Assembly: GCA_023392125.1 (NCBI GenBank)
Contig: JAEVZS010000011.1
Coordinates: 1 to 14,598, forward strand
Direction: 5' to 3'
Source: Bacteroidota bacterium
GTDB lineage: Bacteria; Bacteroidota; Bacteroidia; Cytophagales; Cytophagaceae
DNA length: 14,598 nt
Shown: in pieces, positions 1 to 7,205 of the stretch
How positions within the stretch are numbered: the first letter of the stretch is position 1
Layout: the number at the start of each line of letters is the position of its first letter
Made by a program: the position numbers and the translations under genes
Notes under the pieces: generated by a model
Databases searched by the model: none
Told to the model about the DNA's origin: nothing
The model's input: the letters and a program-made list of their open reading frames with translations, nothing else

Positions 1-452
1 TCATCATAGACTATAGCGACCAGGGTATAGCTTCCGATTACCGCAGTATGCCACCAGAAAGTATAAGGATCTGTGTATCCAGTGTGCACAAGGGTATTGT
101 TGATCAGAAAAGCGACACTGTCGATAATACTATCCGCATCATAAACTGCTGCAGTGATACGGATACTGTCACCTTCAATAAATGTGCTGTTATTCGCAGG
201 TTGGGTAATCTCAACGGTTGGAGGAATATTGACACGTTCTTCTACGTTGAATGTTATAGTATCTGTCCCCGTTGCCAGTGAATCATCATAGGCTATAGCG
301 ACCAGCGTATAGTTTCCTGTCTGAGCATTATGCCACCAGAAAGTATAAGGATCTGTATATCCTGTGTGCACAAGGGTATTGTTGATCAGAAAAGCGACAC
401 TGTCGATAACGCCATCCGCATCATAAGCTGTTGCGGAAATGCGAATACTGTC
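1..452. repeat. 282-bp tandem repeat encoding two near-identical Ig-like domains
   Basis: The stretch 1-170 is repeated at 283-452 with a period of 282 bp (94 codons), inside the secreted-protein gene. By eye, 46-170 and 328-452 differ at about 13 of 125 positions, including an identical core of roughly 45 bp. The other parts of each unit (171-282 and 453-564) are less alike, and the two upstream Ig domains (periods of about 93-95 codons) are diverged at DNA level. This suggests recent duplication or gene conversion of the last domains. More copies may follow outside the window. Confidence 0.85.
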
Positions 453-2861
453 TCCGGTGGTGATTACAGAGGAATCGTGTGGCTGTGTTATTTCAATTAC
501 AGGCGGTATATTGATAATGGTCTCTACAATGATCCGGATAGAATCTTTCGCATAAGCAGATGAATCATCATATGCTATTACCTTAATGGTGTGCTCTCCT
601 TCCGGGACATTGGTCCAGGTATACGAATATGGTTCAGCAGTTATCGAGTCAATCCGTACGTCATTAATATATAATTCCACGCGGACTATTGTACCGTCTA
701 CATCACTGGCCGTTGCGTTTATCGGAATCGAAGAGCCGGCAACATATACACTGCTGTCTGCCGGGCTGGTAATTGATACCACGGGAAGCTCATTAGGGAA
801 ATCCATTATCTGTATCCGGATAGAGTCAGCAGAAGTACCAAGAGAATCATCGTAAGCCACTACACGGATATCTAAAAAGCCATTAGCCGGACTTGTCAGC
901 AGATATTCATAGGGTGCGCTCAAGTCGGTAGCTGCGAGTGTATCATTTATGTAAAACTCTACTTTGCTGATTACGCCGTCCGCATCGGTGGCCGAGGCTT
1001 TAACAGGAATCGAAGGTATATAGGATGGAATAACAGATCCATCAGCGGGGAAAGAGACAGAAACAGATGGCAGCATATTGGCAGAACCAGCTTCAAAGAT
1101 CAGAAATGCCCGGTCCGTATTGTTGGGCGCCTGGAGCAACCCACTGTTCAGGGAAGCTACAGTAGAAATAAAACTTCCGGTCACTGGATCATAAGGACGA
1201 TATCGCCAGTTACCGGCAGGAAGATTTACTGTGGCATTGCCACCCCGGCTTAGAAAAGCAAGATATATTTTAGAACTATGATCCCCGAAAAGCCAGTTGT
1301 TGGTATTGGGAGTGATCAGGCTATCCATAGGCACCATCTGGTAAAACGGAAGGTAATGGTGGAAAAACTGTAAAGCGTAGCGACAATAATCCCAGAAAAC
1401 AGCGCGACTTCGGAAATCTTCACAATCAAGATCGCCGATAGGGCGGGAGGGATCATAGCCGAAATACCAGTCTGCTCCGCCACCGCCACCTGTCAGGTTT
1501 CCCCATAGCAGGTTACGTCGCATTGTATTCTGATTGTTGCCGGTGGCCGGTGTATCGGGGCTTAATCCGCCATTAACTTCGTCATGCTCAATAACCCAGC
1601 GAAACCCGGCCGTTTTGGATTTTTCGCGCCACTTAAGAACAATCGAGTGACCGACTGTATGAGGCTGCTGGAGGGAGGTAGCGTCAAAGTTGGTGTCTCC
1701 CAGCAAAGGATCGTATATCTGGTCTGGTGAGGTTGAATTCGCTTTGGTATGTACCTTGACCGGATGTCTGTATGGGTCATGTTGTTTAAAAAAGGCCGCA
1801 TCGGCTTTTAGCTGTGCGGTATTCCGGTTGTTTTCTTCTCCGAGATTCCAGAAAAGAGCATTGTGATGTGCAAACCGGGCGATCATTTCTCTGTAATAGA
1901 GACGCCGTTCCAATCCCAGGTTTCCTGAATTAAGCAGGCGGTCATTTTCTGCCTCCTGAAGTACAAAATGCAGTGCGACTCCCTGTTGTTGCATGTAGGC
2001 AAATACAAGTTCCCATTGGGCCAGCTTACTTACATCGAAGCGGCTACGCTCTGTATAGCTGGTCCACGGATAGACCTCCCGGCCGTCCCCGTTGACATTC
2101 ATCAGCAGCATGTACGCATTATTAAGGCCTTCGGAAGCCAGATAATTAACCACTCCGATAATGCCTTTCCCTTTGCCGTTTTGCCATGAAGGATTGCCGG
2201 GGCGCCAGTCTTTCCGGTGTGGTTCGTAATGGTGCAACCCGTCCGGAAGATTTTTTATGTCACTACCCGGTTGAGGCTGAGTATTGTCAAATTCAAAATA
2301 AGCAAGATAATTTTCCGGGCTTCCTATACCTTGTTTCAGAAAATAGGACTGATCTCCCCGAAACCGGTAAAAATGTTCATTATGGTGTTCCAGCAGACCT
2401 TTAGCCCGAAAATCCCGTCCGTACTTATCGCTGGAGCTGATCTCAAAACTTCCGGTACTGCCGTTCAAAGGAATATAAGGAGTCCCGGCGGATGAATCAT
2501 CCGATATTGCTATATCTGTTCCCTGCCTGAAAGACACAATATAATTCCATTCTCCTGTGTATGGTGGATTGAAATAAACACGCCAGCGGTTGCCGGATGA
2601 CACGGAACTTTCGTAAGCCTGTCCATCTGCTGCATAAAAACCCGGGACAACTATCGTGTCGTTCTCATGCATAAAATATACATTCATCCGGTAAAAAGTA
2701 AACGGATTGACCGGATCAGATTCGGCAGCTTCCGGTCCTTCAAAAGTCAGGGAAAGTGTATGCCATAATTTAAGTTCTCCCGCTGGGACAGGCTGTCCAT
2801 CAGCCGGATTGCTTCCCAAAAAAAGCAGGACTATTTGACAGATTAACAGTTTTCTTTTCAT
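1..2861 (-). CDS. Secreted DUF5060 / glycoside-hydrolase-like protein with Ig-like repeats (3' end beyond window)
   Basis: One uninterrupted minus-strand frame runs from an ATG at 2861 to the left edge, giving 953 residues without a stop, so the C-terminus is missing. Residues 1-23 form a signal peptide (MKRK, then a hydrophobic stretch, ending near ADGQ). Residues about 28-115 resemble the DUF5060 beta domain (FNPPYTGEWNY near 97). Residues about 190-500 look like a TIM-barrel hydrolase. WNLGEENN at 338-345 could carry the acid/base Glu, and the WVIEHDE segment from 422 a possible nucleophile; this assignment is inference. Residues about 520-592 (LPAGNWRYRPYDP) resemble the putative collagen-binding domain found behind such catalytic domains. 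Ig-like domains of the Big_7 type begin near 598, 693, 786 and 880. A secreted polysaccharide-degrading or surface enzyme is likely, but the substrate cannot be read. Export by type IX secretion is possible; the sorting domain would lie outside. No clear ribosome binding site is present, as is usual in this phylum. Confidence 0.85.
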   Translation of the reverse strand, partial: MKRKLLICQIVLLFLGSNPADGQPVPAGELKLWHTLSLTFEGPEAAESDPVNPFTFYRMNVYFMHENDTIVVPGFYAADGQAYESSVSSGNRWRVYFNPPYTGEWNYIVSFRQGTDIAISDDSSAGTPYIPLNGSTGSFEISSSDKYGRDFRAKGLLEHHNEHFYRFRGDQSYFLKQGIGSPENYLAYFEFDNTQPQPGSDIKNLPDGLHHYEPHRKDWRPGNPSWQNGKGKGIIGVVNYLASEGLNNAYMLLMNVNGDGREVYPWTSYTERSRFDVSKLAQWELVFAYMQQQGVALHFVLQEAENDRLLNSGNLGLERRLYYREMIARFAHHNALFWNLGEENNRNTAQLKADAAFFKQHDPYRHPVKVHTKANSTSPDQIYDPLLGDTNFDATSLQQPHTVGHSIVLKWREKSKTAGFRWVIEHDEVNGGLSPDTPATGNNQNTMRRNLLWGNLTGGGGGADWYFGYDPSRPIGDLDCEDFRSRAVFWDYCRYALQFFHHYLPFYQMVPMDSLITPNTNNWLFGDHSSKIYLAFLSRGGNATVNLPAGNWRYRPYDPVTGSFISTVASLNSGLLQAPNNTDRAFLIFEAGSANMLPSVSVSFPADGSVIPSYIPSIPVKASATDADGVISKVEFYINDTLAATDLSAPYEYLLTSPANGFLDIRVVAYDDSLGTSADSIRIQIMDFPNELPVVSITSPADSSVYVAGSSIPINATASDVDGTIVRVELYINDVRIDSITAEPYSYTWTNVPEGEHTIKVIAYDDSSAYAKDSIRIIVETIINIPPVIEITQPHDSSVITTGDSIRISATAYDADGVIDSVAFLINNTLVHTGYTDPYTFWWHNAQTGNYTLVAIAYDDSLATGTDTITFNVEERVNIPPTVEITQPANNSTFIEGDSIRITAAVYDADSIIDSVAFLINNTLVHTGYTDPYTFWWHTAVIGSYTLVAIVYD

Positions 2862-3216
2862 GGCAGGTTGTGGTTAATCAACCATAACTCAAAAAAGCGG
2901 AAAATGTTTATAATTTAAGGAATGATCACCGGTCATTCCTTTTTAGCAGGGAGAATCGGGAGTTGTTTGCAGAAAAAAGAATTAACTTAAACGATGGATG
3001 CGGATAATGCAGCTGCTACAGATACAGACAGAAACAATATGATCAGGCATCTGTTTTATTTCGGGGATTTATAATAAAATCGATAAAAAATGTTAATTTT
3101 GATCGATTGATTTTAAGCAAACTCGGAGTTTCAAAGCCAGGCCCCTCTGGTAGCAAGCTCATAAATAATATCAGGGAGCAGAGTATGCGATGCTTTCTTT
3201 GTTTTATTTGTTTACG
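2862..3216. other. Divergent intergenic region between the secreted enzyme and porP-like genes
   Basis: This 355-bp gap must hold promoters for both flanking genes. I see one perfect inverted repeat (listed separately) and one TAnnTTTG match on the plus strand (TAATTTTG, 3094-3101) without a good TTG element at the right distance, so promoter assignment is weak. Short open frames here, such as 2994-3074 on the plus strand (26 codons) and a minus-strand frame at 3043-3309, have no recognisable content. I see no RNA gene. Confidence 0.5.
2917..2941. promoter_or_regulatory. Perfect 9-bp inverted repeat in divergent promoter region
   Basis: AAGGAATGA (2917-2925) and TCATTCCTT (2933-2941) are separated by 7 bases and followed by three more T on the plus strand. 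The shape is that of an intrinsic terminator, but no gene reads into it: the genes on both sides point away. An operator for one or both divergent genes, or an attenuator for an unseen transcript, fits better. Confidence 0.5.
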
Positions 3217-4170
3217 ATGAAAAGACTCTTTACGCTCATTTGTGTGCTTATGGCTTTTAAAGCCTTGGGGCAGCAGCAAATTCTGGTTAGTCAGTATATG
3301 CTGAATCAATATCTGATTAATCCGGCGGTAGCAGGAACCAGTGATTTTTTTGAAGCATCAGTAGGCTATCGCTTACAGTGGGCCGGGTTGGAAGGAGCAC
3401 CCCGAACTTTCTACGTAACTTTTCAGGGGCCGCTTGGTAAGGCGCCGGAGCATTACAACTGGCGTTCAAAGAAAAAATACCATCATGGCGTGGGTGCTTC
3501 GGTAATGGTTGACCAGACAGGGCTGCTATCTAGGACTATGGCCTATCTTACCTATGCGTACAACATGCCGATCAACAAAAAGATACGCTGGTCAAACGGT
3601 TTGAATCTCGGTTTTCAACAGCACAGAATCGTCGGAAGTAAAGTTATAATGGATGGTTTCGATGTCGCTCTGCCAGGTGTTGATATAAACAAAATTATTC
3701 CGGATGTATCCGTGGGAAGCTGGCTCTATTCCAAGGATTTTTATGTAGGCCTTGCGGCCAATCAGATCATGCGCAACCGGCTCGATTATTCAGTCAATCG
3801 TCTTGATGAAATAGGCAGGCTCAAATACCACTACTTCCTGACCGGTGGTCTTCGGATTCCGTTCTATTATAACGAAATGGAGTGGATTCCTTCCGTTATG
3901 CTCCGCTATGTACATCCTGCGCCGATGTCTTTTGATCTGAATTCCAAAATCCGATACAAGAAAATGTACTGGGTTGGGGTCAGCTACAGGCATCGTGATG
4001 CGGTCGCTGCGCTGGTCGGACTTACGCTTTTCGAATCCCTTAATATTGGCTATTCGTACGATTTGTCTATTTCCGGACTTTCATCCTATCACAATAACTC
4101 ACATGAGTTTGTGCTTAGTTACAATATTGCCAGAAAATACGATGTGCTTAGTCCCAACAGATTCTGGTAG
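3217..4170 (+). CDS. PorP/SprF family type IX secretion system outer-membrane protein
   Basis: The 317-residue product begins with a signal peptide (MKRLFTLICVLMAFKALGQ). It then has the hallmark start of the PorP/SprF family: QQQ, the YMLNQYLINPAVAGT motif at about residues 30-44 and the YRLQWAGLEGAPRTFYVT block. The rest is rich in alternating polar/hydrophobic and aromatic residues, as expected for an outer-membrane beta-barrel. Length is typical (about 300). The frame stays open upstream to an ATG at 3190, but the ATG at 3217 is preferred because it places the signal peptide at the N-terminus. PorP is part of type IX secretion, and SprF paralogues act with particular large surface cargo. 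No other T9SS component is next to it, so this is probably a paralogue dedicated to one cargo rather than the core porP of a porK-L-M-N cluster. The neighbouring divergent repeat-rich secreted protein is an obvious candidate partner; that link is inference. Confidence 0.9.
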   Translation: MKRLFTLICVLMAFKALGQQQILVSQYMLNQYLINPAVAGTSDFFEASVGYRLQWAGLEGAPRTFYVTFQGPLGKAPEHYNWRSKKKYHHGVGASVMVDQTGLLSRTMAYLTYAYNMPINKKIRWSNGLNLGFQQHRIVGSKVIMDGFDVALPGVDINKIIPDVSVGSWLYSKDFYVGLAANQIMRNRLDYSVNRLDEIGRLKYHYFLTGGLRIPFYYNEMEWIPSVMLRYVHPAPMSFDLNSKIRYKKMYWVGVSYRHRDAVAALVGLTLFESLNIGYSYDLSISGLSSYHNNSHEFVLSYNIARKYDVLSPNRFW

Positions 4171-4238
4171 CTGTCTGAACGAGGAGTCAGAAATTATAAC
4201 CTCAAGAGCTTTTTGCAATTTTTATACAGTGTTTGTTA

Positions 4239-4652
4239 ATGTTTAATAATAGCTATAACTACAAAGATGCCGGTCTTCTTATATTAAGAATCGGAATAGG
4301 CCTTATGTTCGTCCTTCATGGATTCCCTAAGATGATGGGTGGCAAAGAAAAATGGGCGCAACTGGGCGAAGCAATGCAGGTTGTAGGCATCAGTCAATAT
4401 CCGGAGATATGGGGATATCTGGCTGCCTTTGCGGAACTTGTCGGAGGAATATTGCTGATGTTTGGTCTCTTGCACCGGGCAGTATGTTTTCTTTTGTTTT
4501 TTACCATGGTAATAGCAGCTGCAAAGCATCTGGCTATGGGAGACGGAATTATGCGTTCCTCTCATGCTATTGAATCAGCTGTTTTATTTTTCTCCCTTAT
4601 GTTTATCGGCCCGGGGAGAATCAGTGTGGATCAGGTCATTTTTGGTAAATAA
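4239..4652 (+). CDS. DoxX family integral membrane protein
   Basis: The 137-residue product has four hydrophobic segments (about 12-30, 57-77, 79-97, 108-124). It has the DoxX pattern LLILRIGIGLMFVLHGFPKMMGG at the N-terminus, shown here only as a guide to position (residues 13-35), then an AELVGGILLMFGLLHR segment at 65-80 and an FIGPGRISVDQ ending. Proteins of this family are small inner-membrane proteins of poorly defined role, sometimes linked to thiol or redox stress and quinone biology. The start was set at ATG 4239; an in-frame TTG two codons upstream is less likely. It lies 68 bp after the porP-like gene on the same strand with no clear terminator between, so the two could be co-transcribed, although they have no obvious functional link. 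Confidence 0.88.
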   Translation: MFNNSYNYKDAGLLILRIGIGLMFVLHGFPKMMGGKEKWAQLGEAMQVVGISQYPEIWGYLAAFAELVGGILLMFGLLHRAVCFLLFFTMVIAAAKHLAMGDGIMRSSHAIESAVLFFSLMFIGPGRISVDQVIFGK

Positions 4653-5010
4653 TAAACGTGGACAATTGATTGTTCCCGGTATTTCTGTATTTCAAGCGTA
4701 TTTTGACTGATATTGGTCAATTTCCGGGTTCTGTTCCCGGAACCATAACAATTGCATCACTTTTTTAATTTATCTTAACAGTGCAGATAATCTGATCCGG
4801 TATCACCGGAAAAGATCAGGTTGTTTTTTAAATTGACTGGTGACGTATGCGGTAATCGGGAGCTAAATCCCGTAAAACATTCTGAGAAATACCGGGTAGT
4901 GATTTCTGAAGGATAAAAGCCGGTAAATTATCAATACGTTGCGAGGTAAGAGTTAAAAACCAGTGAATCCGTTTTTTATAAATTAAAAATACTGCATTAA
5001 TTAGTTGTAT
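4653..5010. other. Hairpin-rich intergenic region before the usp gene
   Basis: The 358-bp gap contains three CCGG-centred short hairpins: TTCCGGG/CCCGGAA at 4722-4742, the likely terminator at 4792-4829 (listed separately) and CGGGA/TCCCG at 4857-4872. I find no open frame of note and no exact TAnnTTTG promoter element on the plus strand for the usp gene, whose promoter must lie in the last 100 bp or so, which are AT-rich. Confidence 0.45.
4792..4829 (+). terminator. Likely terminator downstream of the doxX-like gene
   Basis: TCCGGT (4796-4801) pairs with ACCGGA (4805-4810) around a 3-base loop. CTGA (4792-4795) can pair with TCAG (4816-4819) across a 5-base bulge. A T-rich tract (4821-4829) follows. 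It lies 140 bp after the doxX-like stop and fits a plus-strand terminator, though the bulge makes it imperfect. Confidence 0.5.
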
Positions 5011-5847
5011 ATGAAAAAAATACTGTGCCCAACTGATTTTTCGGACCGCTCACTGACTACGTATCGGTTGGCGAGTCGTATTGCCATGTCAATGTCGGCA
5101 GATTTGGTTTTATATCATGCCAGTGTAGAGGTAACAGGGCTTTCAGATTCGTTAAAAGTCAATAACCTGAACAATGTGCCGGCTTCGCTCGAAGTCGAAA
5201 ACAAGAAAATACTTGAGACCTGGCAGCAGCTTAAAAATTCTGAAAGTCAGACAGGGAAAAAGGTACATTTTGATTTTGTGATGGAAGAGGGGTTCCCCTT
5301 AGCTTCCATCACACGATTTGTTGAAAAAAATGATATCGACCTTATTGTTATGCATACCAAGGCCGATCACCGGCAAAAGTATGAAGGAGTATATATCGGA
5401 AGTGTAGGTGCTCAGGTAGTAGAAGAAGTAAAATGTCCGGTATTGCTTGTTCCGTATGGAGTTGTCCATGAATCAATTAAGCGTATGCTTTATGCAATTG
5501 ATCTGGATTGCTACAGTCTGGATTCCATAAAAGAAGTGGATCAGTTTGCCGGCGGGTTTGATGCCGAAATAATCTATTTATATCTTGGTAATCCCCGTCA
5601 GGACAAAATCAATGCATTTAAGAGCGCAGCGGAGGAAGCCCTTGGCAAATCTGTGAGATTAGAAACAAGAGAAGCAAATGACTTTGTAGAAGGACTGAAT
5701 TCCTTTATAAAAGAGCAGGAAGTTGATTTGTTGATCATGGAGCGTCATCGCAGAAGCATTCTGGAAAAGCTGTTTTCAAAAAGTCTGCTTAAGGCTATGG
5801 AGAAATATGCACAGATTCCGTTGCTGATTATGCATGTAAATGATTAG
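5011..5847 (+). CDS. Universal stress protein with tandem USP domains
   Basis: The 278-residue product has two UspA-like domains. The first (1-150) is clear: MKKILCPTDFSDRS start, LVLYHA strand at 32-37, DLIVMHTKAD at 110-119, GS at 130-131, and CPVLLVP at 142-148. The second (about 157-278) is weaker but ends in the same way (VDLLIMERHRRS, then IPLLIMHV). ATP-binding members carry G-x2-G-x9-G(S/T). In domain 1 only the GS part remains, and the first glycines are replaced around ADHRQ. In domain 2 the glycines are absent. Nucleotide binding is therefore doubtful, at least for domain 2. Such proteins are cytoplasmic and induced under starvation or stress. The ATG at 5011 was chosen over a TTG two codons upstream because it gives the family's usual N-terminus. 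The gene stands alone and is closed by a strong terminator. Confidence 0.9.
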   Translation: MKKILCPTDFSDRSLTTYRLASRIAMSMSADLVLYHASVEVTGLSDSLKVNNLNNVPASLEVENKKILETWQQLKNSESQTGKKVHFDFVMEEGFPLASITRFVEKNDIDLIVMHTKADHRQKYEGVYIGSVGAQVVEEVKCPVLLVPYGVVHESIKRMLYAIDLDCYSLDSIKEVDQFAGGFDAEIIYLYLGNPRQDKINAFKSAAEEALGKSVRLETREANDFVEGLNSFIKEQEVDLLIMERHRRSILEKLFSKSLLKAMEKYAQIPLLIMHVND

Positions 5848-5851
5848 AAAT

Positions 5852-5888
5852 AAAAAAGGCCTGCTTTAATAATGAGCAGGCCTTTTTT
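5852..5888. terminator. Bidirectional intrinsic terminator between usp and clpX
   Basis: A perfect 13-bp stem, AAAAAAGGCCTGC (5852-5864) and GCAGGCCTTTTTT (5876-5888), surrounds an 11-base loop. It has an A-tract on one side and a T-tract on the other, so it works for both convergent genes: usp ends at 5847 and clpX ends at 5911. Confidence 0.93.
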
Positions 5889-5910
5889 ATTTTGTAAGTA
5901 TGTAAGGATT

Positions 5911-7140
5911 TTATGAAGCTACTTTCAGCTTATTGAATTTAGACTTTTCAATTTTTTCTTCAGCGTACTCCAGATTAATTACCAGTTTACTTACCCCTTC
6001 CTGAGAAGGAAGTTCATACATGGCATCGGTCATTACTGCTTCGCAGATTGAACGAAGGCCTCTTGCTCCGAGATTAAACTCAAGCGCCTTTACAACAATA
6101 TATTCAAGGGCATCATCAGTAACTTCCAGTTTGATGTTTTCCATCTTGAACAATTTGGAATATTGCTTGATCAGAGCATTCTGGGGCTCGGTCAGGATTC
6201 GCATAAGCGTCTCCCTGTTCATCGGTTCCAGATAGGTAATCACCGGAAGCCTTCCGATAAGTTCCGGAATAAGGCCGAAGTTTTTAAGATCCTGAGCAGT
6301 AACATAGGACAACAATGATTCCTTGCTGATATCGCTAAGATCAACTGCTTTATCTTTAAAACCTATTGGCCGGGTGTTTAACCGGTTTCCTATAACACGC
6401 TGAATACCTTCGAAAGCACCACCGCAAATAAATAGTATATTTTCAGTATTGATCGTGATCATTTTCTGATCCGGATGCTTTCTGCCGCCTTGTGGCGGTA
6501 CGTTTACAGAGGAGCCTTCCAGCAGCTTCAGCAAAGCCTGTTGCACTCCTTCACCGCTCACATCCCGGGTGATAGAAGGATTGTCGCTTTTTCTTGCGAT
6601 TTTATCTATTTCATCGATATATACGATGCCTCTTTCTGCCGCTTCTACATCATAGTTAGCTGATTGAAGCAGCCGGGTTAGTATACTTTCCACGTCTTCC
6701 CCGACGTATCCGGCTTCTGTCAGCACGGTTGCATCCGCAATACAGAATGGAACCTGAAGAATCTTCGCAAGAGTACGGGCAATATAGGTTTTACCGGTAC
6801 CGGTTTCTCCGACCATGATGATATTGGATTTTTCTATAATTGCATCATCTTCGGCGGTTTTCTGAGTAAGCCTTTTGTAGTGGTTATAGACCGCTACGGA
6901 CATGACTTTTTTTGCTTCATCCTGCCCGATGACAAACTGATCAAGGTACTTCTTCATTTCTACCGGCTTGACCAGGTTGAATTTGGGAGCGGAGTTTTTG
7001 TTTTTTACACGGGTTTCTTCAGATAAAATCTGTTGAGACTGTGTAATACATCGATCGCAAATATGGGCATGAATACCAGAGATCATTAGCGCCACATCTT
7101 TTTTGTTGCGTCCGCAAAAAGAACAGGTAATATTGGTCAT
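5911..7140 (-). CDS. clpX: ATP-dependent Clp protease ATP-binding subunit ClpX
   Basis: This is a AAA+ unfoldase that recognises tagged proteins, unfolds them and feeds them into ClpP in the cytoplasm. The 409-residue product is full length for the family. An N-terminal zinc-binding domain has C6, C9, C28 and C31. The AAA+ core shows Walker A GETGTGKT (111-118), pore loop GYVG (144-147), Walker B with D176/E177 in YIDEID, the RKH pore loop at 220-222, and the ClpP-docking IGF loop at 259-261. A GARGLR sensor-2 segment follows near the C-terminus. It sits 65 bp behind clpP on the same strand with no separate promoter recognised, so a clpP-clpX transcript is likely. The gap between them carries a strong hairpin. 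Confidence 0.98.
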   Translation of the reverse strand: MTNITCSFCGRNKKDVALMISGIHAHICDRCITQSQQILSEETRVKNKNSAPKFNLVKPVEMKKYLDQFVIGQDEAKKVMSVAVYNHYKRLTQKTAEDDAIIEKSNIIMVGETGTGKTYIARTLAKILQVPFCIADATVLTEAGYVGEDVESILTRLLQSANYDVEAAERGIVYIDEIDKIARKSDNPSITRDVSGEGVQQALLKLLEGSSVNVPPQGGRKHPDQKMITINTENILFICGGAFEGIQRVIGNRLNTRPIGFKDKAVDLSDISKESLLSYVTAQDLKNFGLIPELIGRLPVITYLEPMNRETLMRILTEPQNALIKQYSKLFKMENIKLEVTDDALEYIVVKALEFNLGARGLRSICEAVMTDAMYELPSQEGVSKLVINLEYAEEKIEKSKFNKLKVAS

Positions 7141-7154
7141 AGTGTCTTATGAAG

Positions 7155-7192
7155 CAATAGTATTGCCGGTACGGACAATACTATTGCCGGTA
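7155..7192 (-). repeat. Hairpin and 17-bp direct repeat in the clpP-clpX gap
   Basis: CAATAGTATTG (7155-7165) and CAATACTATTG (7176-7186) are perfect reverse complements. Inside them CCG (7166-7168) pairs with CGG (7172-7174) around GTA, leaving one bulged base: a 14-bp hairpin in the clpP-clpX message. At the same time 7155-7171 and 7176-7192 are direct repeats (16 of 17 identical, ending TTGCCGGTA). No T-tract follows in the transcribed direction, so it is not a normal terminator. It may be an mRNA processing or stability element, or may set the clpX:clpP ratio. Confidence 0.75.
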
Positions 7193-7205
7193 TGTTCGGT
7201 TAATG

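Noticed and set aside
1..564. CRISPR-like or mobile repeat
   Set aside because: The 282-bp period is in frame and encodes Ig-like domains, so it is an internal protein-domain repeat.
1562..2495. Several open frames of 70-90 codons within the secreted-enzyme gene
   Set aside because: They are other-frame shadows of the continuous minus-strand frame, whose protein sequence is clearly meaningful.
2994..3074. Small plus-strand frame of 26 codons in the divergent gap
   Set aside because: No ribosome binding site, no recognisable sequence, and a composition expected by chance.
3043..3309. Minus-strand open frame of 88 codons overlapping the porP-like start
   Set aside because: It runs antisense into a well-supported gene and resembles no family I know.
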